Assembly: GCF_003459505.1 (NCBI RefSeq)
Contig: NZ_QRWD01000021.1
Coordinates: 1-43,507 of the forward strand
Reading direction: 5' to 3'
Length of the DNA: 43,507 nucleotides
Origin: Collinsella sp. AF20-14LB
GTDB lineage: Bacteria > Actinomycetota > Coriobacteriia > Coriobacteriales > Coriobacteriaceae
Below are positions 33,550 through 41,158 of the stretch, one piece after another. The position numbers were made by a program, and so were the translations under genes. Every line of letters begins with the position of its first letter. The first letter of the stretch is position 1. The notes under the pieces are model-generated. The model worked only from the letters and a program-made list of their open reading frames with translations, ran no database searches and was not told the DNA's origin.

Positions 33550-36000
33550 ATGCTGCAGAAAATCCAACGTTTTGGCGGAGCCATGTTCGCGCCCGCCATG
33601 CTGTTTTCTATATCAGGCCTCATGGTCGGCATCTCCGCCCTCGCCACGACCGTGGATATCGTCGGCGACCTCGCCGTATACGGAACCCCCTGGTACGTTT
33701 TCTGGACTATCATTCAGCGCGGCTCGTGGACGGTCTTTAAGCGCCTTCCACTCCTTTTTGCCGTAGCGCTGCCCATCGGCCTTGCCCAAAAGCAACCGGC
33801 ACGCTGCTGCCTCGAGGCGCTCGTAGCCTATTTTGCCTACTGTTTCTTTTTGAGCGAGATCATTAAGCTGAGCGGCGACAACCTTGGACTTAAGTACCCG
33901 TCGTCTTTAACCCCCGCCAGCGGCATCACCGTCATCGACGGCATCAAGACGCTCGACACCGGCATTATCGGCCCGCTGGCGGTATCGGCAACCGTCGTCG
34001 CCATCCATGACCGCTTCTACGATGCCAAGGTTCCCGATTGGCTCGGCACCTTCTCGGGTTCCTCGCTGGTCTACCTCATCAGCTTTTTTGCCGTGTTTGC
34101 CCTTGCCGCCATCTCGGCCGCCATCGTGCCCTTCGCATACGCTGTAACCGAAACGCTGCGCCACGCACTTGCGGGCGTCGGCCCCTTCGGCGTGGGCATC
34201 TTTGTGTTTTTGGAGCGAGCACTCGAGCCCATGGGGCTGCACCACCTGCTCTATATGCCCATCTATTACGACAATCTGGTCATTCACGACGGTATTTACG
34301 CCACGTGGACCAACCTGCTCCCCATTCTCTCCCATAGCACGCGCCCTTTAAATGAACTTGCGCCCTGGGCAGGTTTTACCGCCACCGGCTGGGGCAAGCT
34401 CTTTGGCCTTCCCGCCATCGCGGCAGCATTCTATTTCACCGCCAAACCCGAACGCCGCGCCGGCCTTAAGGTCATCCTTTTGCCCGCCATCGTCGCCTCG
34501 GTGGTCTGCGGTGTCACCGAGCCGCTCGAGTTTCTCTTTATGTTCACCTATCCTGGACTCTTTTTGCTCTACGCCGTCCTATCCTCCTGCCTTGCCATGA
34601 CCATGAACTTCTTTGGCATCGTCGGCATCTTCTCGGGCGGTCTCATGGAAATGACGGCCTTCAACTTCATCCCACTCATGCGAATGCATGCCAGCTCCTA
34701 CCTTTTGGCGCTCGGTATCGGTCTTGCCTTTAGCCTCATCTTTTTTGTTAGTTTTCGAGCACTCATCTTGGTCTATGACCTTAAGACGCCGGGCCGCGAG
34801 GATCATGCCTCCAATCGCGCGGCAATCGATCGTTTAACGGGAAGCGGCTTTGTCAAAGAGCAATCTCCCAATGGCGAGGTCAGTATTCAATCCGATCAAG
34901 ATCACGTCCTCGCTGAGCGGGTAATTCAGCTTTTAGGTGGCGTTGGCAATATCGTGGGCGCAACCAACTGCGCCACGCGCCTGCGCGTCGAGGTCGCAGA
35001 CCCTTCCATCGTTGCAGATAATGCGTCGTTTGTCGCGGTGGGCGCCAAGGGCCTCATCATTACGGGCAAGACCGCCCAGGTGATTATCGGCATCTCCGTT
35101 CCCCGCGTTAAAGAGCATTTTGACCAGATCATGGGCCTCGAGCCGGGATTTGTGCCCACCACCTCGGCCTCCCCTGCCGCCAGCGCAGCCCATAAGCGCG
35201 GCGATATCTGCTTCTTCGATATCGACGGAACACTCGCCTGGCAAGACCCTCGAGTGGCACAAGAGCTTCCCGAGGGCGAGCGAGACCTCTCCCCCTATCC
35301 CAATGAAGCGGTCTCGCAAGCCATCCGTGATTTTGTCGCCAAGGACAATATGGCGTTTATCTGCACAGGGCGCACGCTGAGCTGCATCCATCCAAAGCTG
35401 CTCGAGCTGCCCTGGACCGGCATCGTCTGCCTCGCGGGTGGCTATGTCGAACTTGAGGGACACGTGATTCGCGATTTGGCGATGACGCCCGGCATGCTGC
35501 AGCGCCTTGCTCCCATTCTTGAGCAATCGGACGAAGTGATTCGTTTTGAGGGACTCAATGGCGTCGTTCGCATGAGTGCCGATGCGCCCGACGCCCCCGG
35601 ATACGCCCGCACCGTGGGCGATGCAATTACGCAGCTGCAACATTACAGCGCCTACAAGATCTTAATGTCTACGTCGCTTGCCAACCGCATCGCTCAGGAT
35701 CAAGCGTTTGAGCCGCTGCTCTGCTTTAACGAGCTCGAGCTCGAAGTGACCGAGATTTCGCCTCGCGAATGCACCAAGCGCGAGGGTATCCAGTCCGTAC
35801 TCGACGCTCTCGACCCCAACCATGGAACGGTGTATGGCATCGGTGATGCCAGCAATGACATCTCGCTGATGAACGCCGTCGATGTCGGTATCGCCATGGG
35901 CAACGCACCGGACTTCCTCAAGGAAAAGGCCGACTATGTCACCGACAGCATCGACCACGACGGCGTCGTCACCGCGCTCGAACACTTTGGGCTTATCTAG
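33550..36000 (+). CDS. PTS EIIC-EIIB transporter fused to a Cof-type HAD phosphatase
   Basis: An 816-residue fusion. Residues 1-430 form the membrane EIIC of the glucose/alpha-glucoside (GlvC/MalX) type, with RFGGAMFAPAMLFSISGLMVG and VTEPLEFLFMF. EIIB is near 455-530, with GATNCATRL carrying the phospho-Cys (about C473). A Pro/Ala linker leads to a HAD domain (about 550-816) with FFDIDGTLAW (nucleophile Asp), ICTGRT and the metal-binding GDASNDISLM of Cof-type sugar phosphatases. No EIIA is present in the gene. The HAD part could dephosphorylate the sugar phosphate that the PTS produces. ATG 33550 has GGAAGG upstream. It is divergent from GntR. Confidence 0.92.
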   Translation: MLQKIQRFGGAMFAPAMLFSISGLMVGISALATTVDIVGDLAVYGTPWYVFWTIIQRGSWTVFKRLPLLFAVALPIGLAQKQPARCCLEALVAYFAYCFFLSEIIKLSGDNLGLKYPSSLTPASGITVIDGIKTLDTGIIGPLAVSATVVAIHDRFYDAKVPDWLGTFSGSSLVYLISFFAVFALAAISAAIVPFAYAVTETLRHALAGVGPFGVGIFVFLERALEPMGLHHLLYMPIYYDNLVIHDGIYATWTNLLPILSHSTRPLNELAPWAGFTATGWGKLFGLPAIAAAFYFTAKPERRAGLKVILLPAIVASVVCGVTEPLEFLFMFTYPGLFLLYAVLSSCLAMTMNFFGIVGIFSGGLMEMTAFNFIPLMRMHASSYLLALGIGLAFSLIFFVSFRALILVYDLKTPGREDHASNRAAIDRLTGSGFVKEQSPNGEVSIQSDQDHVLAERVIQLLGGVGNIVGATNCATRLRVEVADPSIVADNASFVAVGAKGLIITGKTAQVIIGISVPRVKEHFDQIMGLEPGFVPTTSASPAASAAHKRGDICFFDIDGTLAWQDPRVAQELPEGERDLSPYPNEAVSQAIRDFVAKDNMAFICTGRTLSCIHPKLLELPWTGIVCLAGGYVELEGHVIRDLAMTPGMLQRLAPILEQSDEVIRFEGLNGVVRMSADAPDAPGYARTVGDAITQLQHYSAYKILMSTSLANRIAQDQAFEPLLCFNELELEVTEISPRECTKREGIQSVLDALDPNHGTVYGIGDASNDISLMNAVDVGIAMGNAPDFLKEKADYVTDSIDHDGVVTALEHFGLI

Positions 36001-36115
36001 CCAAGCCCCTACCGCACTTGCGGCCGCATGGACCAATCGTCTTCAACCGCCGCGCTCGACGCCCTAATGTGGCAATATGTTGTCTGCATAATGCAACGAT
36101 GCAACCTATCAAAGA

Positions 36116-37141
36116 ATGCGAGAACCCGTGTCCAGTCCGTTTACTAGCTTTTTAGCCCAGCACTTTGACCAGATTAACGACTATCTGGCCACGTTCTTTG
36201 ACGGACAGGCGACTTCCGCCGATATCGAGCGCTACCTGTATACCCCGCTCTCGGCATTTACGGCAAACGCTGGCAAGCGCCACCGCCCGCTCATCTGCAT
36301 GCTCGCCGCCACCGCGGTAGGCGGCAGCTTTGAGAGCGCCCGCAGCGCCGCGGCAGCCATCGAGCATTTCCAGTCGGGCGCGCTAATCCACGACGACATC
36401 GCCGACAACGGACAGCTTCGTCGAGGCAAGCCCTGCATGCACCTTACCGAGGGCACGGGCCTTGCCATCAATTGTGGCGACCTAGCGCTCACCATGGTCA
36501 CCAAGACGGTTCTCGACGACCCCACGCTGGAGTCCAACGTGAAGGTGCGCGTGCTCCACGAGCTTACCGAGATGATCGTCCGCACCATCGAGGGCCAAGC
36601 GCTCGACCTGGGTTGGGTCCGTGATGAGCGCTTTGATATCTCGGTTGATGACTACCTGGACATGGCGACGCACAAGACCGCGTTTTACAGCGGAGCGACG
36701 CCGCTTGCCGCCGGAGCCATTATTGGCGGCGGCAGCGATGAGCAAATCGAGGCGCTGCGCACCTTTGGCCTGCACACCGGTCTTGCCTTCCAAATCCAGG
36801 ACGACCTGCTCAACCTTGTTGGCACCAAGGAAACCGCCAATAAGGACTTCCGTACCGACATCACCGAGGGCAAGCGTACGCTCGTCGCCGTACACGCCCT
36901 CTCTGATGAGCGCCACCACAACGAGGTCGAGGCGATTCTTTCCTCGGGCACCGATGATCCCGCGCAGCTCGCACGCGCCGTGGAGATCTTCCAGGAGACC
37001 GGCTCCATCGATTACGCCCACACCTACGCGCTGGACCTGACCGCTAAGGCCAAGGCCGCCATCGAAGGCGTCGAGCTCGACCCGCATGCACGCGAGCTAT
37101 TCCTCTCCATGGCAGATTTCTTTGTGGAGCGCCTTAACTAG
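36116..37141 (+). CDS. Trans-polyprenyl diphosphate synthase
   Basis: A 341-residue all-helical prenyltransferase that condenses isopentenyl diphosphate onto allylic diphosphates (FPP, GGPP or longer). The first Asp-rich motif is HDDIADNGQLRRGKP. The second is QIQDDLLNLVG, where the last Asp is replaced by Asn, a variation seen in some GGPP synthases. GKRHRPLI holds the basic pyrophosphate-binding residues. ATG 36116 is used; a GTG at 36128 is an alternative, and neither has a strong ribosome site. Product length cannot be set from sequence. It is probably the menaquinone side chain or another isoprenoid. Confidence 0.92.
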   Translation: MREPVSSPFTSFLAQHFDQINDYLATFFDGQATSADIERYLYTPLSAFTANAGKRHRPLICMLAATAVGGSFESARSAAAAIEHFQSGALIHDDIADNGQLRRGKPCMHLTEGTGLAINCGDLALTMVTKTVLDDPTLESNVKVRVLHELTEMIVRTIEGQALDLGWVRDERFDISVDDYLDMATHKTAFYSGATPLAAGAIIGGGSDEQIEALRTFGLHTGLAFQIQDDLLNLVGTKETANKDFRTDITEGKRTLVAVHALSDERHHNEVEAILSSGTDDPAQLARAVEIFQETGSIDYAHTYALDLTAKAKAAIEGVELDPHARELFLSMADFFVERLN

Positions 37142-37280
37142 CGGGGGTTATAAAACCTGTCAGCAGCGTATTTGGGTACAACTTGCTACACTGTTGAGTG
37201 CATGTTTATAAATTGTCTCGCGTTGTCTATCCGACACACGCTCAAAATAGTACGAATGGTACGCCGAAAGGGGTTCGTTC

Positions 37281-38186
37281 ATGGAACCTATTACTACGGG
37301 CATGCAGGGAGCAGCCGTCGAGGACGTCCAGTCCCGCCTTCTGCAGCTCGGCTATACAATCGACGACGCCGAGGTCGCCGACAAGCGCTTTGGCACCACC
37401 ACCGAGCAGGCTGTTGGCACCTTTAGGCTCGATAGCGGCCTTGCCGCCGGCAGCGCCGTCGATATCCCCTGCTGGAGCGCCCTGGTAGACGCCTCGTATA
37501 AGCTGGGCGACCGCACCCTCTATCTGCGCATGCCCAATTTCCATGGCGCCGATGTGCAGGCCCTGCAGCGCGCTCTGAACGTTTTGGGCTTTGCCTGCGG
37601 CGAGGACGACGGCTACTTTGGCCCGCATACCGAGGCCGCCCTGCAGCAGTTCCAGGAAAATGTCGGTCTGTTTGCCGACGGCATGGCCTTCCAGGACACC
37701 TACGCCTACATCAACCGCCTGCACCATGTGTGGGAGGGTAAGCCCTCGGTCACCGAGGCCGAGTCGCGTATCGGTTTTGCCCGTGCCGCCAATGTGCTTG
37801 AGCGCTTTCAGATTGCCGTTATCGGCGAGGACCCCATCGCACGCAGCGTTGCGTCGCGCATGTGGAATATCGCCACGGCAACGACCGACAACAGCGGCAT
37901 GATGCTCTGCGACTCCGAGGTCCCAACCGACGTTGACCTGGTGCTCGAAATCGCAAGCGACGAGCTGCCCGCCGACGCCGCACCGCGCGCCACGATTGCC
38001 CTCGCCGAGTGCCACAACCTGGCCCAGCGCATCCGCACCGCCAATGTCGCCGCGCAGCAGAAGCCGGCTCGCATTCGCATTGAGCTCACGGGCATGACGC
38101 GCTACAACGGCACCTTCACGGCCAGCGACGCGCAGACGCTCGCCGTACGCCTGCTCGATGGCGTTTGCGATGCCCTCGCAGATTAG
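37281..38186 (+). CDS. Protein with two peptidoglycan-binding domains
   Basis: A 301-residue protein. Two PG_binding_1 repeats are visible (about 5-70: VEDVQSRLLQLGYTIDDAEV, FGTTTEQAVGTF; about 88-150: VQALQRALNVLGF, DGYFGPHTEAALQQFQ). The C-terminal half (about 160-301) has a Rossmann-like IAVIGEDPIARSVASRMW start and is not assigned. No signal peptide is apparent, which is odd for a wall-binding protein. The C-terminal layout recalls N-acetylmuramoyl-L-alanine amidases of sporulating bacteria but lacks visible zinc ligands. AAAGGGG lies upstream of ATG. A tRNA promoter overlaps its 3' end. Confidence 0.85.
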   Translation: MEPITTGMQGAAVEDVQSRLLQLGYTIDDAEVADKRFGTTTEQAVGTFRLDSGLAAGSAVDIPCWSALVDASYKLGDRTLYLRMPNFHGADVQALQRALNVLGFACGEDDGYFGPHTEAALQQFQENVGLFADGMAFQDTYAYINRLHHVWEGKPSVTEAESRIGFARAANVLERFQIAVIGEDPIARSVASRMWNIATATTDNSGMMLCDSEVPTDVDLVLEIASDELPADAAPRATIALAECHNLAQRIRTANVAAQQKPARIRIELTGMTRYNGTFTASDAQTLAVRLLDGVCDALAD

Positions 38187-38193
38187 GTAAACT
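38165..38193 (+). promoter_or_regulatory. tRNA-Gln promoter
   Basis: TTGCGA (38165-38170), 17-bp spacer, TAAACT (38188-38193), with the tRNA starting 31 bases later. It overlaps the last codons of the upstream gene. Confidence 0.7.
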
Positions 38194-38224
38194 AGACGAG
38201 TTGCTTTTGGGCAACACCACACAT

Positions 38225-38299
38225 TGGGACGTAGTTCAACGGTAGAACTCCGGTTTTTGGTGCCGGCTGTTGGGGGTTCGAATCCCTCCGTCCCAGCCA
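38225..38299 (+). tRNA. tRNA-Gln (anticodon TTG), CCA encoded
   Basis: The acceptor stem tgggacg pairs with cgtccca, followed by discriminator G and CCA at 38297-38299. The D arm is gtagttcaacggtagaac. The anticodon stem ccggt/gccgg encloses loop ttttggt, giving anticodon TTG. The T arm is gggggttcgaatccctc. It is a complete, standard cloverleaf. Confidence 0.97.
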
Positions 38300-38308
38300 A
38301 GGTAACTG

Positions 38309-38345
38309 AGCGCCCTGAGCTTTCATCAGCCCAGGGCGCTTTCTT
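38309..38345 (+). terminator. Terminator after tRNA-Gln
   Basis: Stem agcgccctg/cagggcgct followed by ttctt. It directly follows the tRNA. Confidence 0.78.
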
Positions 38346-38353
38346 GTGAGCAA

Positions 38354-38486
38354 ACGGAGGGATTCGAACCCGCAAGGGTGCGGAGCTGAGGAAACGCGAA
38401 GCGTTTTCCAGCGCAGCACGCAAGGAGCGAAGCGACGCAGCGGGACGCGGCCGCCGAAAAGGCGGACGCGGAATCCCTCCGTCCCA
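38354..38486. repeat. tRNA 3'-end copies in inverted and direct orientation
   Basis: acggagggattcgaaccc at 38354-38371 is the reverse complement of the tRNA T-arm and acceptor region. gaatccctccgtccca at 38471-38486 repeats the tRNA 3' end directly. The 12-bp ends form an inverted pair around about 105 bases rich in short palindromes (gaaacgcgaagcgttttc). Antisense reading of this region yields well-known false proteins (RVRIPPF, GTEGFEPPTAG). There is no integrase nearby. Confidence 0.65.
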
Positions 38487-38593
38487 TACCAGCAACGGGC
38501 TCCCCGCATCTCGACTTTCCAGCCAAACCGGCACTTAGGGACGCTCCCAAAGTGCCGGTCATAGCTTCTCCTACAGAACGAAAAGTTGCAAAA

Positions 38594-38626
38594 GGTAGAT
38601 TTTCAGGCATGTCCCAAAAATCCACC
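38594..38626. repeat. Stem-loop with GGCATGTCCC loop, copy c
   Basis: Stem ggtagatttt with aaaaatccacc around caggcatgtccc. Thirty kilobases away, 7833-7863 has the same loop and nearly the same stem. Confidence 0.6.
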
Positions 38627-38692
38627 CTCAAAATACAGGCGCCCCAAGCCCATTAGAACCAAGAGCGCCTTACATCTAGAAAATATCAGCCC

Positions 38693-38798
38693 AGTTCCGC
38701 ACGAACAGGAGGCCACTTAATGTGGCCTCCATCGTGAGCAGGACTCTAGAGCAGGAAACCTAAGTCGGTGTCCCCGCTCTCCCGGGGCCGGCGGAACT
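38693..38798 (+). repeat. Structured interspersed repeat, copy 2 (CACTTAATGTG family)
   Basis: Outer stem agttccgc/gcggaact (38693-38700 and 38791-38798), inner hairpin ggaggc-CACTTAATGTG-gcctcc (38708-38730), followed by GAGCAGGACT and a GAGCAGGAAACCTAA tail. It shares spacing with copy 1 at 5058-5199 but has different, compensating stem bases. Its right arm touches the stop codon of the JetD-like gene. Confidence 0.7.
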
Positions 38799-40974
38799 AA
38801 TTGTTCAGCATGCGGTCGAAGCTTCCCGAGTCGCCATCCCGATAGTCAGCGGTCATCAGGATCTCCTGCGGAATGCGCCCGCCTTCGCGCAGCACGTTGC
38901 GGAACTGCACGCGCGTAACCATGGGCAGGTCTTTGATCGTGGCCGCCAGGTTCTGCGGCACGCCCTGGTTGGCAGCCGCGGGCTCGCACTCGCCGCCGGC
39001 CTTCACGCGACGTTTATGCTCGGCGAGCATGGCGCGGTACATGCCGGCATGCAGGCGAATCTCAACCACATTGGCATTGCGAGTCTGCTCGACGATGCGC
39101 GCGCCCTCGCGATCGATATCGCCCACGTAGTAGACGTAGTTAAAGCGATAGCCAATCTCGGCCAGATAATCGTCCAGGGCATGCGAGACGCTCGCCTTGC
39201 ATCCGCCGCCAAAAATCACGCCGCCCACCTTGATGCCAAAGAGCTTGGCGTGCTTGCGGCCACGCAGCAGCTTGACGATCTCGTCGTAGGTGTCCAGGTT
39301 CTCGACCATAATGAACGGCTTGTCGGCGCCCAGCGTAAAGAAACCCGTAAAGTGCACGGGGCGGTTGGGGGCAACCTTAATCGCCTGCATGCTGATGCCC
39401 TTTTCGGCCATGCGCTTAATCAGGCGCTCACCGTGCTTACCGTCAAAGGCCTTCTCGTCGTTAAAGATCTGGTAGGCGCGCTGGCGACGCGAAGCGACCG
39501 GCGTGTCGGCACCTCGGTTCTGCTCAATCCAAGCCTGGATGGTCGCAATCTCCTCGGCAATCTTGCGGTTGGACATCTCGTTGTGCTGAGCGCGCTGCGG
39601 AGCCTTTTTGCCGTCCTTGCCCTCGACCTTTACGATCTGTGTCTGCTGCTCCTTGATCTTAGAGAGCGCCATAGGCGTAGGGACAACTTTGAGCAGCTGC
39701 CTGCCTAAAACGCGGGCAAGAGCAAACGCCGAGACCTCGCCGTGGGCTGCCGACTCGGGCTGCTGGGCAGCAGTATCTACTGCGGCAGACTCCGGCTTCT
39801 TCTGAGACTTGCGCTTAGAATCGCCTTGGGAATTGCGCTCGCGCTTCGGCATAGACGCCTGCTTCTGCGGACGATCGGACTTGCTCTCCTTCGCTGGCTG
39901 GCGCTTAGGCTGCCCCGCAGAAACCTCGGCCTTCACATCCTCGTCCCGCGGCGTGATCTTCTCGGTTGCAGTCTCGGCATGGGAACTGCGGCCCCCACGA
40001 TGGCGACGGCGGCGAGGCTTGCTCGATGCGCCCTGCTCCGTCTGCTCATCAGTAGACTGCTGGCCCTGGGTCTCCGTATCGGACGCAACCTGCTCATCAA
40101 CAGGCTTCTGTTCACGAACTTCCGACTCGGCAGGCTTCACGGCCTTCTCGGCCCGCACCTCCGGAACCTGATTAACCTTCTCCTGGCGCTTTATGGGGTA
40201 CGCGCGACCTGCAAAGCCGCGACCGGGACGACACGAGTCTGAGGCCTTCTTGGCCGGCTTCTCGGAATCGTCCGCAACCTCGGCAGTCTCTTCGGCCTCG
40301 AGCGCAACATCCTGCTGCTCGGCCCTAAAATGCGCACCGCGGCGACGCTTGGGCTCCTGGATCTCAGCATGCTCTTGAGTGCGAGTCGGCTCCCGCATCC
40401 CGACGGGCTTTTCCTCGACGGCCTCGACATCCGTCTCACCCTTTTGAGCTACGGCGCGGCGGAAGCGCTCCTGCTGGGCGCGGCGCTGCGCATCGCGCTT
40501 GCCACCCCCGCCAAAACCGCCGCGTCCCGCCTTGGCCGTAAAGGCGCGAACGACGTTCTCGTCAAGCAGCTCGTCGGTATCGACATGCTCGCGCGGAGCT
40601 ATTGCCGCCTCAGCAGGCACCTCGACAACGTCCTCGACGACCTCTTCGGCAGCCTCGGCAAGCTGTTCCTGAACATCGCGAATCTCGGCATTGATGGTAT
40701 AGAACGCCGGACGCCCGTTAATGCCGCTACCCTCAATCTTGGTCACGATATTTGCCGCGATAAGCTCATCGCGCATCGCCTTGGTGTCGCATTCCTTATC
40801 GACGGAGCGGAAAATCTGCGCCAGCGCGCTCGACTTGATCTTGAGCGCCTTGCGGCAGAGCAGGTCGTAGGCAACCAGCTTGGCGCGCTCGGCAGAAAGC
40901 GACGTCTGGCTGCTCAGGCGCTCAGCCAAAGCATCGACATTGTTTTGATTATCGGAATATACCGTCTTGGCCAC
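38797..40974 (-). CDS. JetD-like TOPRIM protein with wHTH and long charged linker
   Basis: 725 residues. The N-terminal part (1-110) resembles a winged helix (DALAERLSSQTSLSAERAKL). Residues about 120-450 form a low-complexity Glu/Lys/Arg/Gln-rich, probably disordered region with RRRRHRGGR-type basic patches. The C-terminal domain (about 470-725) resembles the DUF2220/JetD TOPRIM of Wadjet: MVENLDTYDEI supplies the Glu and YVGDIDREGARI the Asp-x-Asp pair. Wadjet JetA, JetB and JetC are not beside it, so a solitary role in DNA handling is likely, not full Wadjet immunity. GTG 40974 is chosen for the AAAGGGG site; the ATG 24 bases upstream lacks one. Confidence 0.72.
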   Translation of the reverse strand: MAKTVYSDNQNNVDALAERLSSQTSLSAERAKLVAYDLLCRKALKIKSSALAQIFRSVDKECDTKAMRDELIAANIVTKIEGSGINGRPAFYTINAEIRDVQEQLAEAAEEVVEDVVEVPAEAAIAPREHVDTDELLDENVVRAFTAKAGRGGFGGGGKRDAQRRAQQERFRRAVAQKGETDVEAVEEKPVGMREPTRTQEHAEIQEPKRRRGAHFRAEQQDVALEAEETAEVADDSEKPAKKASDSCRPGRGFAGRAYPIKRQEKVNQVPEVRAEKAVKPAESEVREQKPVDEQVASDTETQGQQSTDEQTEQGASSKPRRRRHRGGRSSHAETATEKITPRDEDVKAEVSAGQPKRQPAKESKSDRPQKQASMPKRERNSQGDSKRKSQKKPESAAVDTAAQQPESAAHGEVSAFALARVLGRQLLKVVPTPMALSKIKEQQTQIVKVEGKDGKKAPQRAQHNEMSNRKIAEEIATIQAWIEQNRGADTPVASRRQRAYQIFNDEKAFDGKHGERLIKRMAEKGISMQAIKVAPNRPVHFTGFFTLGADKPFIMVENLDTYDEIVKLLRGRKHAKLFGIKVGGVIFGGGCKASVSHALDDYLAEIGYRFNYVYYVGDIDREGARIVEQTRNANVVEIRLHAGMYRAMLAEHKRRVKAGGECEPAAANQGVPQNLAATIKDLPMVTRVQFRNVLREGGRIPQEILMTADYRDGDSGSFDRMLNN

Positions 40975-41083
40975 GGGGCCCCTTTCATATGTACACATAT
41001 ACGTTTATATGGTACAACGCGCGCCCTTATTCACGCAAAACATCTGCGAGAACACTCGAGCGTCACCCGCTTTCGCATGAAAA

Positions 41084-41119
41084 AAAGACCGAGCCCGCGA
41101 AGTCGCGGACCCGGTCTTT
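41084..41119 (-). terminator. Terminator of cstA
   Basis: Long imperfect stem aaagaccg...cggtcttt with an inner ccgcga/tcgcgg pair. On the minus strand it is followed by a run of Ts, 40 bases past the cstA stop. Confidence 0.85.
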
Positions 41120-41158
41120 CCGAGTCATATGGATGGAACGGTTAGTCCATCAAGCTGA

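Noticed and set aside
38354..38486. Calling the tRNA 3'-end duplication a functional att site
   Set aside because: There is no integrase or element between the copies, and the direct repeat is only about 15 bases.
37242..38534. 430-codon minus-strand frame across the tRNA and PG-binding gene
   Set aside because: It contains GTEGFEPPTAG-type sequence, the familiar false translation of tRNA antisense, and overlaps a real gene.
38797..40974. Calling the JetD-like gene part of a Wadjet system
   Set aside because: No JetA, JetB or JetC homologues occur beside it in the window.
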